A DNA stretch of 9,377 nt from the NCBI GenBank assembly GCA_003158755.1, contig PMLF01000081.1, positions 1 through 9,377 on the forward strand, read 5' to 3'. The notes beneath the pieces were generated by a model. The model did not search any database, was not told where the DNA came from, and worked only from the letters and a program-made list of their open reading frames with translations. Shown one piece after another: positions 1 to 8,316 of the stretch. This DNA is from Elusimicrobiota bacterium (GTDB lineage Bacteria; Elusimicrobiota; Elusimicrobia; FEN-1173). How positions within the stretch are numbered: position 1 is the first letter of the stretch; each line of letters starts with the position of its first letter. The position numbers were made by a program, and so were the translations under genes.

Positions 1-40
1 CCGAAGCGAAAAACCTCCCCTCTCCTGCCCCTCCGGTGCA

Positions 41-64
41 CCCTCCCCCGTAAACGGTGGAGGG
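41..64. repeat. Stem-loop, 10-bp stem with TAAA loop
   Basis: CCCTCCCCCG (41-50) pairs with CGGTGGAGGG (55-64) at nine of ten positions around a TAAA loop. Neither strand has a T tract directly after it; on the minus strand five Ts come about 25 nt later. It could aid termination or protect the 3' end of the operon mRNA. A second way to pair, CCCTCC (29-34) with GGAGGG (59-64), competes with it. Confidence 0.5.
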
Positions 65-97
65 AAGAAAGACCCCCTGAACGGTTACGATTATTTC

Positions 98-124
98 AAA
101 AACGAGGAAGGGCCGCTGGGCCTT
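98..124 (-). terminator. Weak Rho-independent terminator candidate after the lipoprotein gene
   Basis: On the minus strand, about 32 nt past the stop codon, AAGGCCC and GGCCCTT can form a short stem with one C-C mismatch and an AGC loop (118-124 with 108-114). It is followed after a few bases by five Ts (98-102). Position and T tract suit an operon terminator, but the stem is short and the T tract is not adjacent to it. Confidence 0.35.
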
Positions 125-156
125 TGGAAGAAAGGGACGGAAAGGGGGAACGCGGA

Positions 157-1596
157 TCAATCTCTGGGAAGCTCTCCGGTTTTGATCAACAGCCGCAGGC
201 TTTCCGGAAGGTAGTCCTTCCCTTCCAGAAAAACCGGCAAGACGGTCGGGTGGCCCTCCACCTGAGTGTCGTTCAGGGCGAAAACCTTGACCCCGTTTTT
301 CGACGAATCGTTGGGCAGGAAAGAAAGGTCCAATACCCGGGGGCCATTTTTTTCCTTCCGTGTCACCGCCGGAACGACGCGGAGGTCCCGTCGCGGCATT
401 TCCTTCAAGGTTTTGATCAACGTTTTGAACGCTTCCCGGTCCCCCTTATCCGCGGCGACGAACACCGTGGAATCCTTCAACTCGTACAGCAGATCGTTCA
501 ACTCGTCGAAGGCGGGAGTTTTCGGGAGAGGGAGAACGGCGGCGTCGATGACCAGGGTGGCCGGGAAGGTCCCGGCGGAAGGAGAGGGCGGAGCTCCTCG
601 GTTCATGAGGTTCGACAAACCCATGAGGATGCGCCCCAGATCGCCTGAAAGCCCGTCGACGGAGAACAATACTTGATGGAGCGTCGCCGAGCGGTTCTTG
701 TCGGAGATATTTCTGGCTTTTTGAATTGTTTTGTCGACGATCACCTGGGCGAACCACGTCCCTTGCGTGCCTTCGACGTTGGCCATCCAACGCAGGACCG
801 AAGCCTCGGCGAAGGGTTTCGCTTCCTTGGTCAGGGACAGTTCCATGAAGGCGTTGATGAGGGCGGGAGAAAACTCTTTATGAGCGGGCCGGGCCGGCCA
901 TTCTTGGGAGAGGCAAAGCAGGACTCCTTCCGCCGTGCCGCGGGCGACGGCCTGGAGGATTTTGGGAAGGTCCGCCGGGTTTCCGAGGTCCAGGATGTGA
1001 ATCAAAATGGCGCCCGGTTTGGAGGGAACGGGTTGGACCGTGACGAGGTCAATTCCCTTCTTCGAGGGAGGCGAGCCGGGAAGGACGCTGTTCAGGTAGT
1101 CCGCCGAAGTCCGGTACACTTGGACGCGGAACGTGGGTTGGAACGAAAGGATTTGCTCTCCACCCATGTACTGGATGATGGCGTTCCGGTAAGGCCCCGT
1201 CCAAAAAGCGTGGGCGAGCCCGTCCCAATCCGCGTCCGACCCCTGGAACGGACGCGGCGGAGTTCCTTCGTCGGCGGCCAAGAAGCCGGCCGCCGTCGAA
1301 CTCCATCCCTTGCCGGGCGCGTCGAGCCTCAACCCCCGGGTCGATAGGTCGGCGATCAGAAACGCCCTTTTGTATTCGAGGAGGTCCATGAGGCCGAAGG
1401 GGTCGATCAAGGGTTGCGAGGGGTGCATGGGGACGCCGATGGAACGGAGGTAATCCGCGGCTTTCGGCTCGGCGTTCACGGCCACACGGAAAAGGTCGTC
1501 GGCTTCCGAGGGGGAGGATTCCTTCTCCGAAGAAAAACAGGCGGAGGTAGCTACCAGCAGACAAGTCGTAAGGAAGGCGGCGGAAAAACGTTTCAT
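157..1596 (-). CDS. Predicted lipoprotein of unknown function
   Basis: I do not recognise this 479-residue protein. Its start is set at ATG 1596 because MKRFSAAFLTTCLLVATSAC is a textbook lipoprotein signal: KR, a hydrophobic core, then TSAC with the lipidated Cys at residue 20. The following FSSEKESSPSEADD is a polar linker. The frame stays open upstream to 1800, but that part overlaps the end of the TPR gene in another frame and gives a proline-rich, unlikely protein. The mature part is a mixed alpha/beta sequence without extra membrane segments or a catalytic motif that I can identify. It contains two similar-looking strand-rich blocks (about 140-200: LVTVQPVPSKPGAILIHIL; about 340-425: TFPATLVIDAAVLPLP, STVFVAADKGD), possibly a duplicated domain. 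It is the last gene of the cluster, separated by 61 bp of AT-rich DNA, so it may have its own promoter. No clear Shine-Dalgarno precedes it. That it is a real gene is likely; its function is unknown. Confidence 0.75.
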   Translation of the reverse strand: MKRFSAAFLTTCLLVATSACFSSEKESSPSEADDLFRVAVNAEPKAADYLRSIGVPMHPSQPLIDPFGLMDLLEYKRAFLIADLSTRGLRLDAPGKGWSSTAAGFLAADEGTPPRPFQGSDADWDGLAHAFWTGPYRNAIIQYMGGEQILSFQPTFRVQVYRTSADYLNSVLPGSPPSKKGIDLVTVQPVPSKPGAILIHILDLGNPADLPKILQAVARGTAEGVLLCLSQEWPARPAHKEFSPALINAFMELSLTKEAKPFAEASVLRWMANVEGTQGTWFAQVIVDKTIQKARNISDKNRSATLHQVLFSVDGLSGDLGRILMGLSNLMNRGAPPSPSAGTFPATLVIDAAVLPLPKTPAFDELNDLLYELKDSTVFVAADKGDREAFKTLIKTLKEMPRRDLRVVPAVTRKEKNGPRVLDLSFLPNDSSKNGVKVFALNDTQVEGHPTVLPVFLEGKDYLPESLRLLIKTGELPRD

Positions 1597-1657
1597 GCGA
1601 GATATAGTAGCGGATGGAAATAAAAACGGTCTTAACAGATTGTAAAAAGGTTGTAAA
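1597..1657 (-). promoter_or_regulatory. AT-rich gap with TTGTAAA direct repeat; possible promoter/operator
   Basis: This 61-bp gap between the TPR gene and the lipoprotein gene is the most AT-rich stretch in a GC-rich window. It carries two copies of TTGTAAA (1640-1646 and 1651-1657, plus strand), spaced exactly 11 bp apart, about one helical turn. On the minus strand these read TTTACAA, and the TTTACA is one mismatch from a -35 box. However, no good -10 element sits 16-18 bp downstream of either copy (best I find are TAAGAC and TATTTC). A separate promoter for the lipoprotein gene is possible but not shown. Confidence 0.25.
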
Positions 1658-3277
1658 TTAATGGCCGCGCCCTTTTGGCATCCGGCGAAGGATGTCGCGC
1701 AAATCGGCGTTGGCGGGATCGAAGCGGATGGCCAATTCGATGGATCGTCGGGCGGAGGGGATGTCCCCGACGTCCATGCTGATGAGGCCCAACGTTTCAT
1801 GGAGGCGGGGATTGGACGGTTGAATCTCCAGACCCTCCTGCAATATTTTTTGGGCGTCGTCGTAGCGGCCGTCGTCGTAAAGGAGTCGTCCGAGGGTCAC
1901 ATACGCCGGAACGAAAAACGGGTTCTTGCCGACGGCCTGGCGGAGGAAGTCCTCGGCGGCGGGGAAGTCCTCCAGGGACTGGGAGGCCCGCGCGGCCCGC
2001 AGAAGCAAGAGTCCGTTGTCCGGCTCCGCCGCCAACGCTTTGCGGTACTCCACCAACGCCGAATGCCATTGCTTCTTGTCGCGCAGGGCGTCTCCCTGAC
2101 GGAGAAAAGGACGGGCTTCGGAGCCGGGTTGGGGCTCCTTGCCCTCGAAAGAATCGTCCCGGTCCAACGAACCCTTGGCCACCGTCCATGAGCGGCCGTC
2201 CAAGGATTTGATCCAGGCGGCTTCCAGTTCCGATTCCTTCATGCCGAGAGTTTGGACGAAGGCTTCCTCCCGGGGCAGGCGGCGAAAAGCGGCCAGGAGC
2301 GCCAAAAGTTTTTCTTTCCCATGTTCTTTCAGGAGGAAATCCACCGCGTCCGAGGCTTCAACTTGGGCGAGCAGGACATCGTGCCGGCGGTGGAATCCGT
2401 GGATGGACGGTTCCATCCGGGCGAAGGGAATGAGGATCGCTCCGGTCGATGGATTCACCAAAGCGGCCTCGGCGAGGCGGTTCACGTCGGCGGGATTCGG
2501 GATGTAATCGCCCTCCCGTCGCCATTCATCTTCCCCCCTCCTCGCCAGCCCTTCTTTCATCCACACGGGAGCCAATCCGCCCGAGAGACGGTCGACGGCG
2601 AGCCGATGGAGGGCGCCGGCCGCTTCGTCCAACCACCGATAGCCTCCGGGAACGGCGATGGGAGAAATCAAGTATATCCGTCGGAACTTGGCCACGGACG
2701 CCGGGCTCGTCCGTTCCAGGAAATCGGGCGGTACGGCGGCGGCTTGGGCGAAGGACGCGGCGTCGGGCAGGACTTCCACCCGCAACGGCGTCGAAAGGGC
2801 CACGCCGTAGAAAGCAGAGGCTTTTTCATACGTTCGTTCCAGGGCGGGGAACGCATACTGGGCGATGAACGCGCTGTCCTTGGGAAGCTGAAGCGTGAAC
2901 CGGTCCGAGCGCGTTTCCGAGGATTGCGCCTGTCGGGCCGCGAGATCGGCGAGATATTTTTTCTGGGACGTCGTCCATGGGTCCGGTTTTTCCACCAGTT
3001 CCAACGCTTGCAGGGCCCCGGCCGCGTTGCCGTGGTAGAACTCCACTTGGCTGTGAAGCTTGTTCACGAGGTCGGCCTGTTTTTCGGGAAGGGAGTTCGC
3101 GAAAGCGACGACGTCGGCGTCCTCCCACGCCTCCAGAAGAAAACCCGAAAGCGCGACGGGTTGGGACGAGTTGACGAGAGCTTTCGTCGGATCCTGAAGG
3201 GACTCGAACGTAGGAGCGGCGACATCGGCCGCGGCCAAGGCCGCGGGAATAAATAGGAGGAAGGCGGTTTTTCGCAT
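1658..3277 (-). CDS. Exported peptidase-MA-like (degenerate) protein with four C-terminal TPR units
   Basis: The product has 539 residues. MRKTAFLLFIPAALAAADV is a Sec signal peptide, so the protein is periplasmic or surface-exposed. Residues 125-365 resemble the peptidase MA-like family (gluzincin fold): FTLQLP start, the 'YEKASAFYGV...LRVEVLPDAASF' block and then the WLDEAAGALHRLAVDRLSGGL segment. WMKEGLA (239-245) follows, where family members have W-x-x-E-G-x-A. The expected HExxH is HRLAV (224-228): the first His is kept, but the catalytic Glu is Arg and the second His is Val. E242 of the EGLA motif is present. Metal-dependent proteolysis is therefore unlikely. Residues 387-522 form four clean 34-residue TPR units (387-420, 421-454, 455-488, 489-522), a protein-binding scaffold. 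The gene begins 9 nt after the DUF4175-like stop, so it belongs to the same operon. The only upstream purine tract, GGAAGAAG, is about 12 nt from the ATG. The TPR call is firm; the peptidase-like call is good; an adaptor role is inferred. Confidence 0.8.
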   Translation of the reverse strand: MRKTAFLLFIPAALAAADVAAPTFESLQDPTKALVNSSQPVALSGFLLEAWEDADVVAFANSLPEKQADLVNKLHSQVEFYHGNAAGALQALELVEKPDPWTTSQKKYLADLAARQAQSSETRSDRFTLQLPKDSAFIAQYAFPALERTYEKASAFYGVALSTPLRVEVLPDAASFAQAAAVPPDFLERTSPASVAKFRRIYLISPIAVPGGYRWLDEAAGALHRLAVDRLSGGLAPVWMKEGLARRGEDEWRREGDYIPNPADVNRLAEAALVNPSTGAILIPFARMEPSIHGFHRRHDVLLAQVEASDAVDFLLKEHGKEKLLALLAAFRRLPREEAFVQTLGMKESELEAAWIKSLDGRSWTVAKGSLDRDDSFEGKEPQPGSEARPFLRQGDALRDKKQWHSALVEYRKALAAEPDNGLLLLRAARASQSLEDFPAAEDFLRQAVGKNPFFVPAYVTLGRLLYDDGRYDDAQKILQEGLEIQPSNPRLHETLGLISMDVGDIPSARRSIELAIRFDPANADLRDILRRMPKGRGH

Positions 3278-3286
3278 GGAGAGATT

Positions 3287-6169
3287 TTACTTCTTCCAGC
3301 GCTTGAAATATTCCTCGATCAGTCCGCGGTCGCGGGAAGGATATTTTTCCTCGAGGGCGCGCAGCAGGTCCTCGCGGAATTCTTTGGGCGGGCGGTAGTC
3401 CTCCACGCGGGGGAGACGGGTGGGGCCCGTATTCGATCCGAATATGGGAGCGCCGCCCGGCATCGATCCTTTAGCGGACCCTTTGGCAAACAAGGATTGT
3501 CCAAATCCCTGTCCCGATCCTTCCATGGAATCCCGGCTTTGCCGGAGGAGCCGAAGAGCCTCTTCTTCCGCCGGGAGGGCCGCCGGAAGGTCCGCGTTTC
3601 CCAAGGACGTCGCGGCACGGCCCATCGAATCCTCCGCTTCGCGGACGCGCCGGGAAACGTCGGCGGGCAAAAGCAGGGTTCGCCGGCCGAGGCCGTCGAG
3701 GGATTCCCGCAGCCGCGTCGTGTCCCGGCGCAGGGCGTCTTCATCCTCCCCCTGGGCGGAGAGGGCTCGGGCGTCTTCGGCGGTGAACGAAGGCGTCGTC
3801 GGGGCGGGTTGGGTGGAGCCGATCACCGCTTCCTGTTCTTTTTTAAGGCGAAGGAAGGCGGCGTCCCGAACGCTTTGGGCGCGGGAGGTCAGGTCTTCCT
3901 GCCGGTCGGCGAGGGCGCGGAGAGTTTCTTGGATTCCTTTGAAGGCCTCCGCCAGACCGCTCGGCAGGCCGCCGTCGGCGGCGTCCGACGATGCCGCGCG
4001 GGAGAGAATGTCTTTAAGCGCCCGGGCTTGCTCGAGAAATCGTTGGGCGGCTGCGCGGGCGGCGTCTTTATCCCCCCTCTTCAGCGCCTCGTGCACGGCG
4101 GCCAAGGACCCCGCCATGTCTTCCATATGAAGGACGCGGCTCGGGTCCTGGTTCGGCGGGACGCCGGGAAGGAAGCCCGGCATTTTCTGAAGCGCCTGGG
4201 CCACCTCCCGCAAAGATTCCATCGCCTCGCGAAGGATTTCCTCGACGGCGGCATCGGAAGCGGAGAGTGCCTGTTCCAATTCCTTAGCCGCGTCGACCAA
4301 ATCGTCACGGGAAGCCAGAGATCGGGCGCGGGCCGCTTTCTGGGCGGATTCCGAGGCGCCGGCCACGCGGTCGATCCCGGCGATGACTTCGTCCAAGCCT
4401 TGGGCGGCGCCTGGTTTATCCCGCCGGGACAGGGCATCGGAGGCCCTGGGAATCGCTTCCGAAAGAATGTCCCTCAGCGCTTTGGCTGCCGCCCGGTGCT
4501 CCGCGGTCAGCCACGGGTCGGCGCCCGGGTCCGATTCCATTTTCCGCACGATCCCTTCCAGTTTTTCGGTGAGTTCCCGCAAGCCGTCCGAGGCCAGCCG
4601 CTGGCGGGAGACGACCTCGTCCCACGCCGGCGCTTCGCCGTTCATTTTTTCGCGCAACAGGGATTCGTCCGTCCGGGCCGCCAAGAGGGATTCCCGCCAA
4701 TGCTCCAACGCCTCGTCCGTTCGGCGTCGTTCCTCTTCCCGATTCGACGAGGAAAGGATGAAGGACGCGCTTCGGGCCGTCCCCGGACGGTCGGGGTTGT
4801 TGTCGCGCGCCTCGATGAAACCCTCGATGCGGCCCCCGTCGGGGGCGCCCAACCGTCGGGGGACCAGCGAAAACTCCCGCAAGCCCGGCTCCGGCGGAAG
4901 GATTAATTCCTTTGGTTCCCCCTCATTGATCCGGATAAGAAGCCGGACCGAGGAAAGGCCGTAATCGTCTTCGGCGTCATAGAGGATGGGAACTCGCGCC
5001 CGGATTTCCGCGGAGGTTTCGCCTTCCGGCGACAGGAGGTTCACCCGCGGCGGTTCATCCGGCAAGGCTTCGAAAGCGAACAACGTTTCGGAGGCGTTTC
5101 CCTCTGCGTCCGTGAAGCGCATCGGCCAGGGGCCGCTCCGTCGGAGGACCGCGCGGAACCGGATCCTTCGTCCTCCCTCGATGGAAACGGGGACCGGGTT
5201 CCCGGCGCCGTCTGAAAGGCTTGCCTCGCGAACCGGATGATCCAAAAGACCTTCGGCCTCGACGACCGAACCGGCGGGGGCGCGAAGAGCCAAAACATTT
5301 TTCCACGTCTCTTCCGGCAGGCCCGTGTAGGCCGGGGGACGGACTTTCAGGAGGATGTTTTCGAAGGCCGGCGGCAAGAAGACGGAAATCCGAAACGTCG
5401 CCGTCCGCAGGGCGCCGCGCCGGACGCGGTAATCAAGAGGCTCGACCACCCGCTCCAACTCGAGTTGGAACGATCCGTCGGGAGCGGGCGCAAGGGAACG
5501 ATCTTCCCACGGGCCGTTCTTTTCCCGGACCTGGAGGATCGGGGCGGCGGAAGGATCCCGAGGACGGACGGAGACGACGACGTCGCCTCCCGACGGAATC
5601 CGCGCGTTTCCGGGGGACAACTCCGTCCACGTTGTTTCCGCACCCCAGGGCCACAGGGATCGCTGCAGGGGTTGCCGAGCGGCTTCCGGAGCGAAAAGGA
5701 ACGCCGTCGCCGTGAAGACGGCCAACGCCGCCGCCGTGATCGTTCGGCGGAACCATCCGGCGGGGCGCAAAGAACGTCGCGGGTGGAATAGACTCCAGTT
5801 CTTCTCAATGGATTCGATTTCGAGGCGAAGGAACGGCCCGGCGTCCGCCGGCGGATTTTTCATCAGTTCCCATAAGTTCAGGAGGCGGTCGGGAAGAGGC
5901 AGGGGCGACCCCAGGTTTCGAGCCACTTCCCGACGGGTAAGACCCATCCGGCCGGATTTCTTGACCGCCAGGAACGCCGCCGCGATTACGGCGGCCGCGA
6001 AGAACGCCCGGCGTTGTTCGACGGGCGATGGGCGCAGGGTTTCCCAAAAGACGAGGAGGGCGGCGATGGCGAGGAACCGGAAGAAAAAGCGTCCGGCGAG
6101 GTCCGTGAAAAAATAGAACGAACGCCAGGCCAACCCTCGTCGCAAGAGGGTGTCCAACCTTCGTTTCAT
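3287..6169 (-). CDS. DUF4175-like large membrane protein with periplasmic beta domains and long helical region
   Basis: The product has 960 residues when started at ATG 6169, whose ATGA overlaps the stop of the VWA gene. An in-frame ATG 30 nt further upstream (6199) would lie inside that gene and is less likely. Hydrophobic segments sit at about 33-47, 56-69 and 143-160, with a basic cytoplasmic stretch (70-140) between the second and third. After the third helix come Ig-like beta domains (about 180-475), including the VRPPAYTGLP motif (276-285) and the DAEDDYGLSSVRL motif (398-410). Both are typical of the DUF4175 / TIGR02302-like family. Residues 476-885 are highly charged and helical (coiled-coil-like). 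They are followed by a Gly/Ser-rich linker (885-915) and a C-terminal block, EYFKRWKK, preceded by EKYPSRDRGLIE. That tail resembles the conserved end of homologues. The length is in the normal range for the family. It is probably an inner-membrane protein reaching far into the periplasm, partnering the VWA and DUF4159 proteins; its biochemical role is unknown. Confidence 0.75.
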   Translation of the reverse strand: MKRRLDTLLRRGLAWRSFYFFTDLAGRFFFRFLAIAALLVFWETLRPSPVEQRRAFFAAAVIAAAFLAVKKSGRMGLTRREVARNLGSPLPLPDRLLNLWELMKNPPADAGPFLRLEIESIEKNWSLFHPRRSLRPAGWFRRTITAAALAVFTATAFLFAPEAARQPLQRSLWPWGAETTWTELSPGNARIPSGGDVVVSVRPRDPSAAPILQVREKNGPWEDRSLAPAPDGSFQLELERVVEPLDYRVRRGALRTATFRISVFLPPAFENILLKVRPPAYTGLPEETWKNVLALRAPAGSVVEAEGLLDHPVREASLSDGAGNPVPVSIEGGRRIRFRAVLRRSGPWPMRFTDAEGNASETLFAFEALPDEPPRVNLLSPEGETSAEIRARVPILYDAEDDYGLSSVRLLIRINEGEPKELILPPEPGLREFSLVPRRLGAPDGGRIEGFIEARDNNPDRPGTARSASFILSSSNREEERRRTDEALEHWRESLLAARTDESLLREKMNGEAPAWDEVVSRQRLASDGLRELTEKLEGIVRKMESDPGADPWLTAEHRAAAKALRDILSEAIPRASDALSRRDKPGAAQGLDEVIAGIDRVAGASESAQKAARARSLASRDDLVDAAKELEQALSASDAAVEEILREAMESLREVAQALQKMPGFLPGVPPNQDPSRVLHMEDMAGSLAAVHEALKRGDKDAARAAAQRFLEQARALKDILSRAASSDAADGGLPSGLAEAFKGIQETLRALADRQEDLTSRAQSVRDAAFLRLKKEQEAVIGSTQPAPTTPSFTAEDARALSAQGEDEDALRRDTTRLRESLDGLGRRTLLLPADVSRRVREAEDSMGRAATSLGNADLPAALPAEEEALRLLRQSRDSMEGSGQGFGQSLFAKGSAKGSMPGGAPIFGSNTGPTRLPRVEDYRPPKEFREDLLRALEEKYPSRDRGLIEEYFKRWKK

Positions 6170-8316
6170 GGGTGCCCCCGCCAACGGCGGAACGTCCACT
6201 CCGCGAGGAGGAGACCCAAGAGGAGGACGATCGTCCAGGGTCCCGCCAGGGGAATTCTCCGGTCCGTTTCCCAGCTGATCTCTTCCAGGTTTTTGGAAAC
6301 CCAGGCGTCGTTGAAACCGCTCAAGGGAGTGAAGCGGCCTCCGCTCGATCGCGACATTTCCGACAGGAAGGCGAAATCCGGGGAGACGTCCCTCGATTCA
6401 TCCCACGAGCGTCCGACTTGGAGAAGTCCCGTTGTTTCGCCCGCCGATCGGCCGCCGCGCCGGGCCCGGGCCGTAAGCCGTATTTCGCCGGGCGCGTTGA
6501 AGAGGACGGACGCCGCGTATTCGCCGTCTCCCACGGGGTCCATGGGAAGTTCCCGGCGGCGGCCGTCGCCGTCGACGATTCCTAGTTTTATTTCCGCCCC
6601 CGAAAGGGGTTTGCCGGTTTCGTCCCGGCCGAAGGCCCGGACGACGGTTTCTTGCCCGGGCGCGGCTCCGTCGGGAGGAAGTTCCAGCCGGAGGCGCGAG
6701 GACTCTTCTCCGCCCACGAGCCAGGAAAGGGCGCGGCTCCAGAATCGGGCGTAAGGGCCCGTGGCTCCGCCCAAGGCCCAACGCCATGTGGTGAGTTCGG
6801 CCACGGCCATCACCCGGCCCTTGCCGGTTCGTAGGGAAGCCGCCCAGGGGCGCGCGGCGCCGTCGACGGCAGCGCCCAGGATCGGCACGGCGCCGGGCCT
6901 CAAGGCGGCGGGGAACCAGCCGTCGCCGATTATTGTCGGCAAGGTCGACCAGGATTCTCCTTCGTCCAAGGCGGTTAAAGGGAGGTCCGGAAGGAGCGGC
7001 GCCGCGCGGAAATTTGTCGGTGCCGGTACGGGTGGACGGTCGAGAAAAAACGGGATCAACGGTTCCATGGGGGACCCGTGATAGGGACTGGAAGGCGCGA
7101 AGGAGCTCCCTTCTCCGGCGATGAGGAAGCCACCGCCCTTCTCCACGAAGCGCCGGAGGGCCTCCATTCCCGGAGTCCCGATGCCGAACCGGTTGAAGGA
7201 GAAGTCCTCGAAGAGGACGGCGTCGAAATCGGACAACCCTCCCAGGAGTTTCGCCTGATCCGGGAAAGGGATGAGGGAGAGTTCCCGGTCCGGGACCGTC
7301 AATAGGTTTTCGGCGTTTCGGAGGATCACGAAGGAGATCAATTCGCAGGTGGGATCGCTCTTGATCTGCTGGCGCAAGAAGGCATAGTGGGGACCCGGTC
7401 GACCGCAGATGTATAGGATGCGCCGCCGGTCCCGGGCCACGTCGACGGTGAAGGAGACGGAGTTGTTGCGGAGGTTGTTTTCTCCGGCGACGGGGGCCGC
7501 GGCGAGTCGAAACGTTTCCAACCCGGTTCGGGAGGGAAGGAACGGGACGGAAACCTCCAGAACCTCTTCCTTGTTCCATGAAGCGGTTGTTCGGCCGACG
7601 ACTTTCCCCCCTTCAACGACGGTTAGGGACGTGTTTCCCGGAGGAAGTCCCCGAAGGCGTAATCGAACGGCGACTTTCGATTCCGTGTTCTTGAAGGCGA
7701 AGGGAGACGCGTGGACGAAATCGACCGCCAGGTCGGGGTGAACGGCGAGGTCTCCCACGCCGATGGCGTAGACGGGGATGCCCCGAGCCGCCAGGAGCGG
7801 CAGAGGGTCCCGACCGCCGCCTAAACGGCCGTCGGAAATGAAGAATATTCCTTTGAGGCCCGGCACGTCCGACGAAAGGGAATCGAGGGTCGAAAAATCG
7901 GAAAGCGCGTCCCGGGGTTTCGCCTCGCCGGGATCCTCGATCCGATGGAGACCATTCCCCGCTTGAAATAGGACGGGTCGGGCAACGCGGTTCAGAAGGG
8001 GCATCCGAAGACCCACCGCGGCAGCGGCGGCTTTCGCGCGGGAGCTTTCCTGATCGGCGTCCTCGACGGCCATGCTGGCGGAGGAATCCAAGACCATCGC
8101 CACGGGCGGCCGGGCGGGACGGCGCAAAACGATGGAGGGGCCCGTCAGCAGGAGGATTCCCAGGAGGGTGGCCGCGGCGCGCGCGGCGAAGAGCGGTAAA
8201 TTCCTTGATCGACGGAAAAGTTGGACGAAGAAAATCAAGAACGCGGCCGCGAGGAGGACGGCCGTCGCCGCTTCAAGGCCCGACAATTCCCTCGCTTCGA
8301 GGAGCAGGCGGTTCAC
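6166..8316 (-). CDS. Membrane-anchored VWA and glutamine-amidotransferase-like protein (BatA/aerotolerance-cluster type)
   Basis: The product has 716 residues. Two N-terminal membrane segments (about 15-33 and 43-60) are followed by a von Willebrand A domain (about 70-200). Its MIDAS is visible: D77-x-S79-x-S81 in VLDSSASM and a second Asp, D162, in FFISDG; the third-loop Thr may be T143. Next comes an Ig-like segment (about 210-293). A class-I glutamine-amidotransferase-like domain follows (about 298-535: RRILYICGRPGPHYAFLR, then FDAVLFEDFSF, then GGGFLIAGEGSSF). The usual catalytic Cys position is occupied by Glu/Gly, so it is probably not an active amidotransferase. A second beta-rich segment (540-635) and one C-terminal membrane helix (about 690-706) complete it. 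This architecture belongs to proteins beside MoxR, DUF58 and DUF4159 genes. The start is GTG at 8316, within a GTGA overlap with the DUF4159 stop; an AAGGA lies 10 nt upstream. The stop overlaps the next ATG (ATGA). Family assignment is strong; a metal-dependent protein-binding role is inferred from the MIDAS. Confidence 0.85.
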   Translation of the reverse strand: MNRLLLEARELSGLEAATAVLLAAAFLIFFVQLFRRSRNLPLFAARAAATLLGILLLTGPSIVLRRPARPPVAMVLDSSASMAVEDADQESSRAKAAAAAVGLRMPLLNRVARPVLFQAGNGLHRIEDPGEAKPRDALSDFSTLDSLSSDVPGLKGIFFISDGRLGGGRDPLPLLAARGIPVYAIGVGDLAVHPDLAVDFVHASPFAFKNTESKVAVRLRLRGLPPGNTSLTVVEGGKVVGRTTASWNKEEVLEVSVPFLPSRTGLETFRLAAAPVAGENNLRNNSVSFTVDVARDRRRILYICGRPGPHYAFLRQQIKSDPTCELISFVILRNAENLLTVPDRELSLIPFPDQAKLLGGLSDFDAVLFEDFSFNRFGIGTPGMEALRRFVEKGGGFLIAGEGSSFAPSSPYHGSPMEPLIPFFLDRPPVPAPTNFRAAPLLPDLPLTALDEGESWSTLPTIIGDGWFPAALRPGAVPILGAAVDGAARPWAASLRTGKGRVMAVAELTTWRWALGGATGPYARFWSRALSWLVGGEESSRLRLELPPDGAAPGQETVVRAFGRDETGKPLSGAEIKLGIVDGDGRRRELPMDPVGDGEYAASVLFNAPGEIRLTARARRGGRSAGETTGLLQVGRSWDESRDVSPDFAFLSEMSRSSGGRFTPLSGFNDAWVSKNLEEISWETDRRIPLAGPWTIVLLLGLLLAEWTFRRWRGHP

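Larger units (their letters stand above)
1..156. other. Non-coding region downstream of the operon
   Basis: No convincing coding sequence is seen on either strand in this stretch. Apart from the two stem-loops listed separately, it holds a pyrimidine-rich plus-strand tract (about 14-49) and purine-rich DNA nearer the gene. The next gene must lie left of the window. Confidence 0.5.

Noticed and set aside
1597..1800. N-terminal extension of the lipoprotein gene
   Set aside because: The frame is open but overlaps the coding end of the TPR gene, and the encoded stretch is proline/serine-rich. A start at 1596 gives a perfect lipoprotein signal peptide.
2252..3256. 334-codon open frame on the plus strand
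   Set aside because: It is antisense to the TPR/peptidase-like gene, whose signal peptide and TPR repeats are clear; the plus-strand product is low-complexity and Arg/Gly-rich.
3497..4906. 469-codon open frame on the plus strand
   Set aside because: It lies wholly opposite the DUF4175-like gene, is rich in Arg/Gly/Phe with no recognisable domain, and is explained by the GC-rich codon bias of the real gene.
6170..6199. Upstream ATG adding 10 residues to the DUF4175-like protein
   Set aside because: The ATG at 6169 forms a standard ATGA overlap with the previous stop, and the protein then begins with a typical MKRR.
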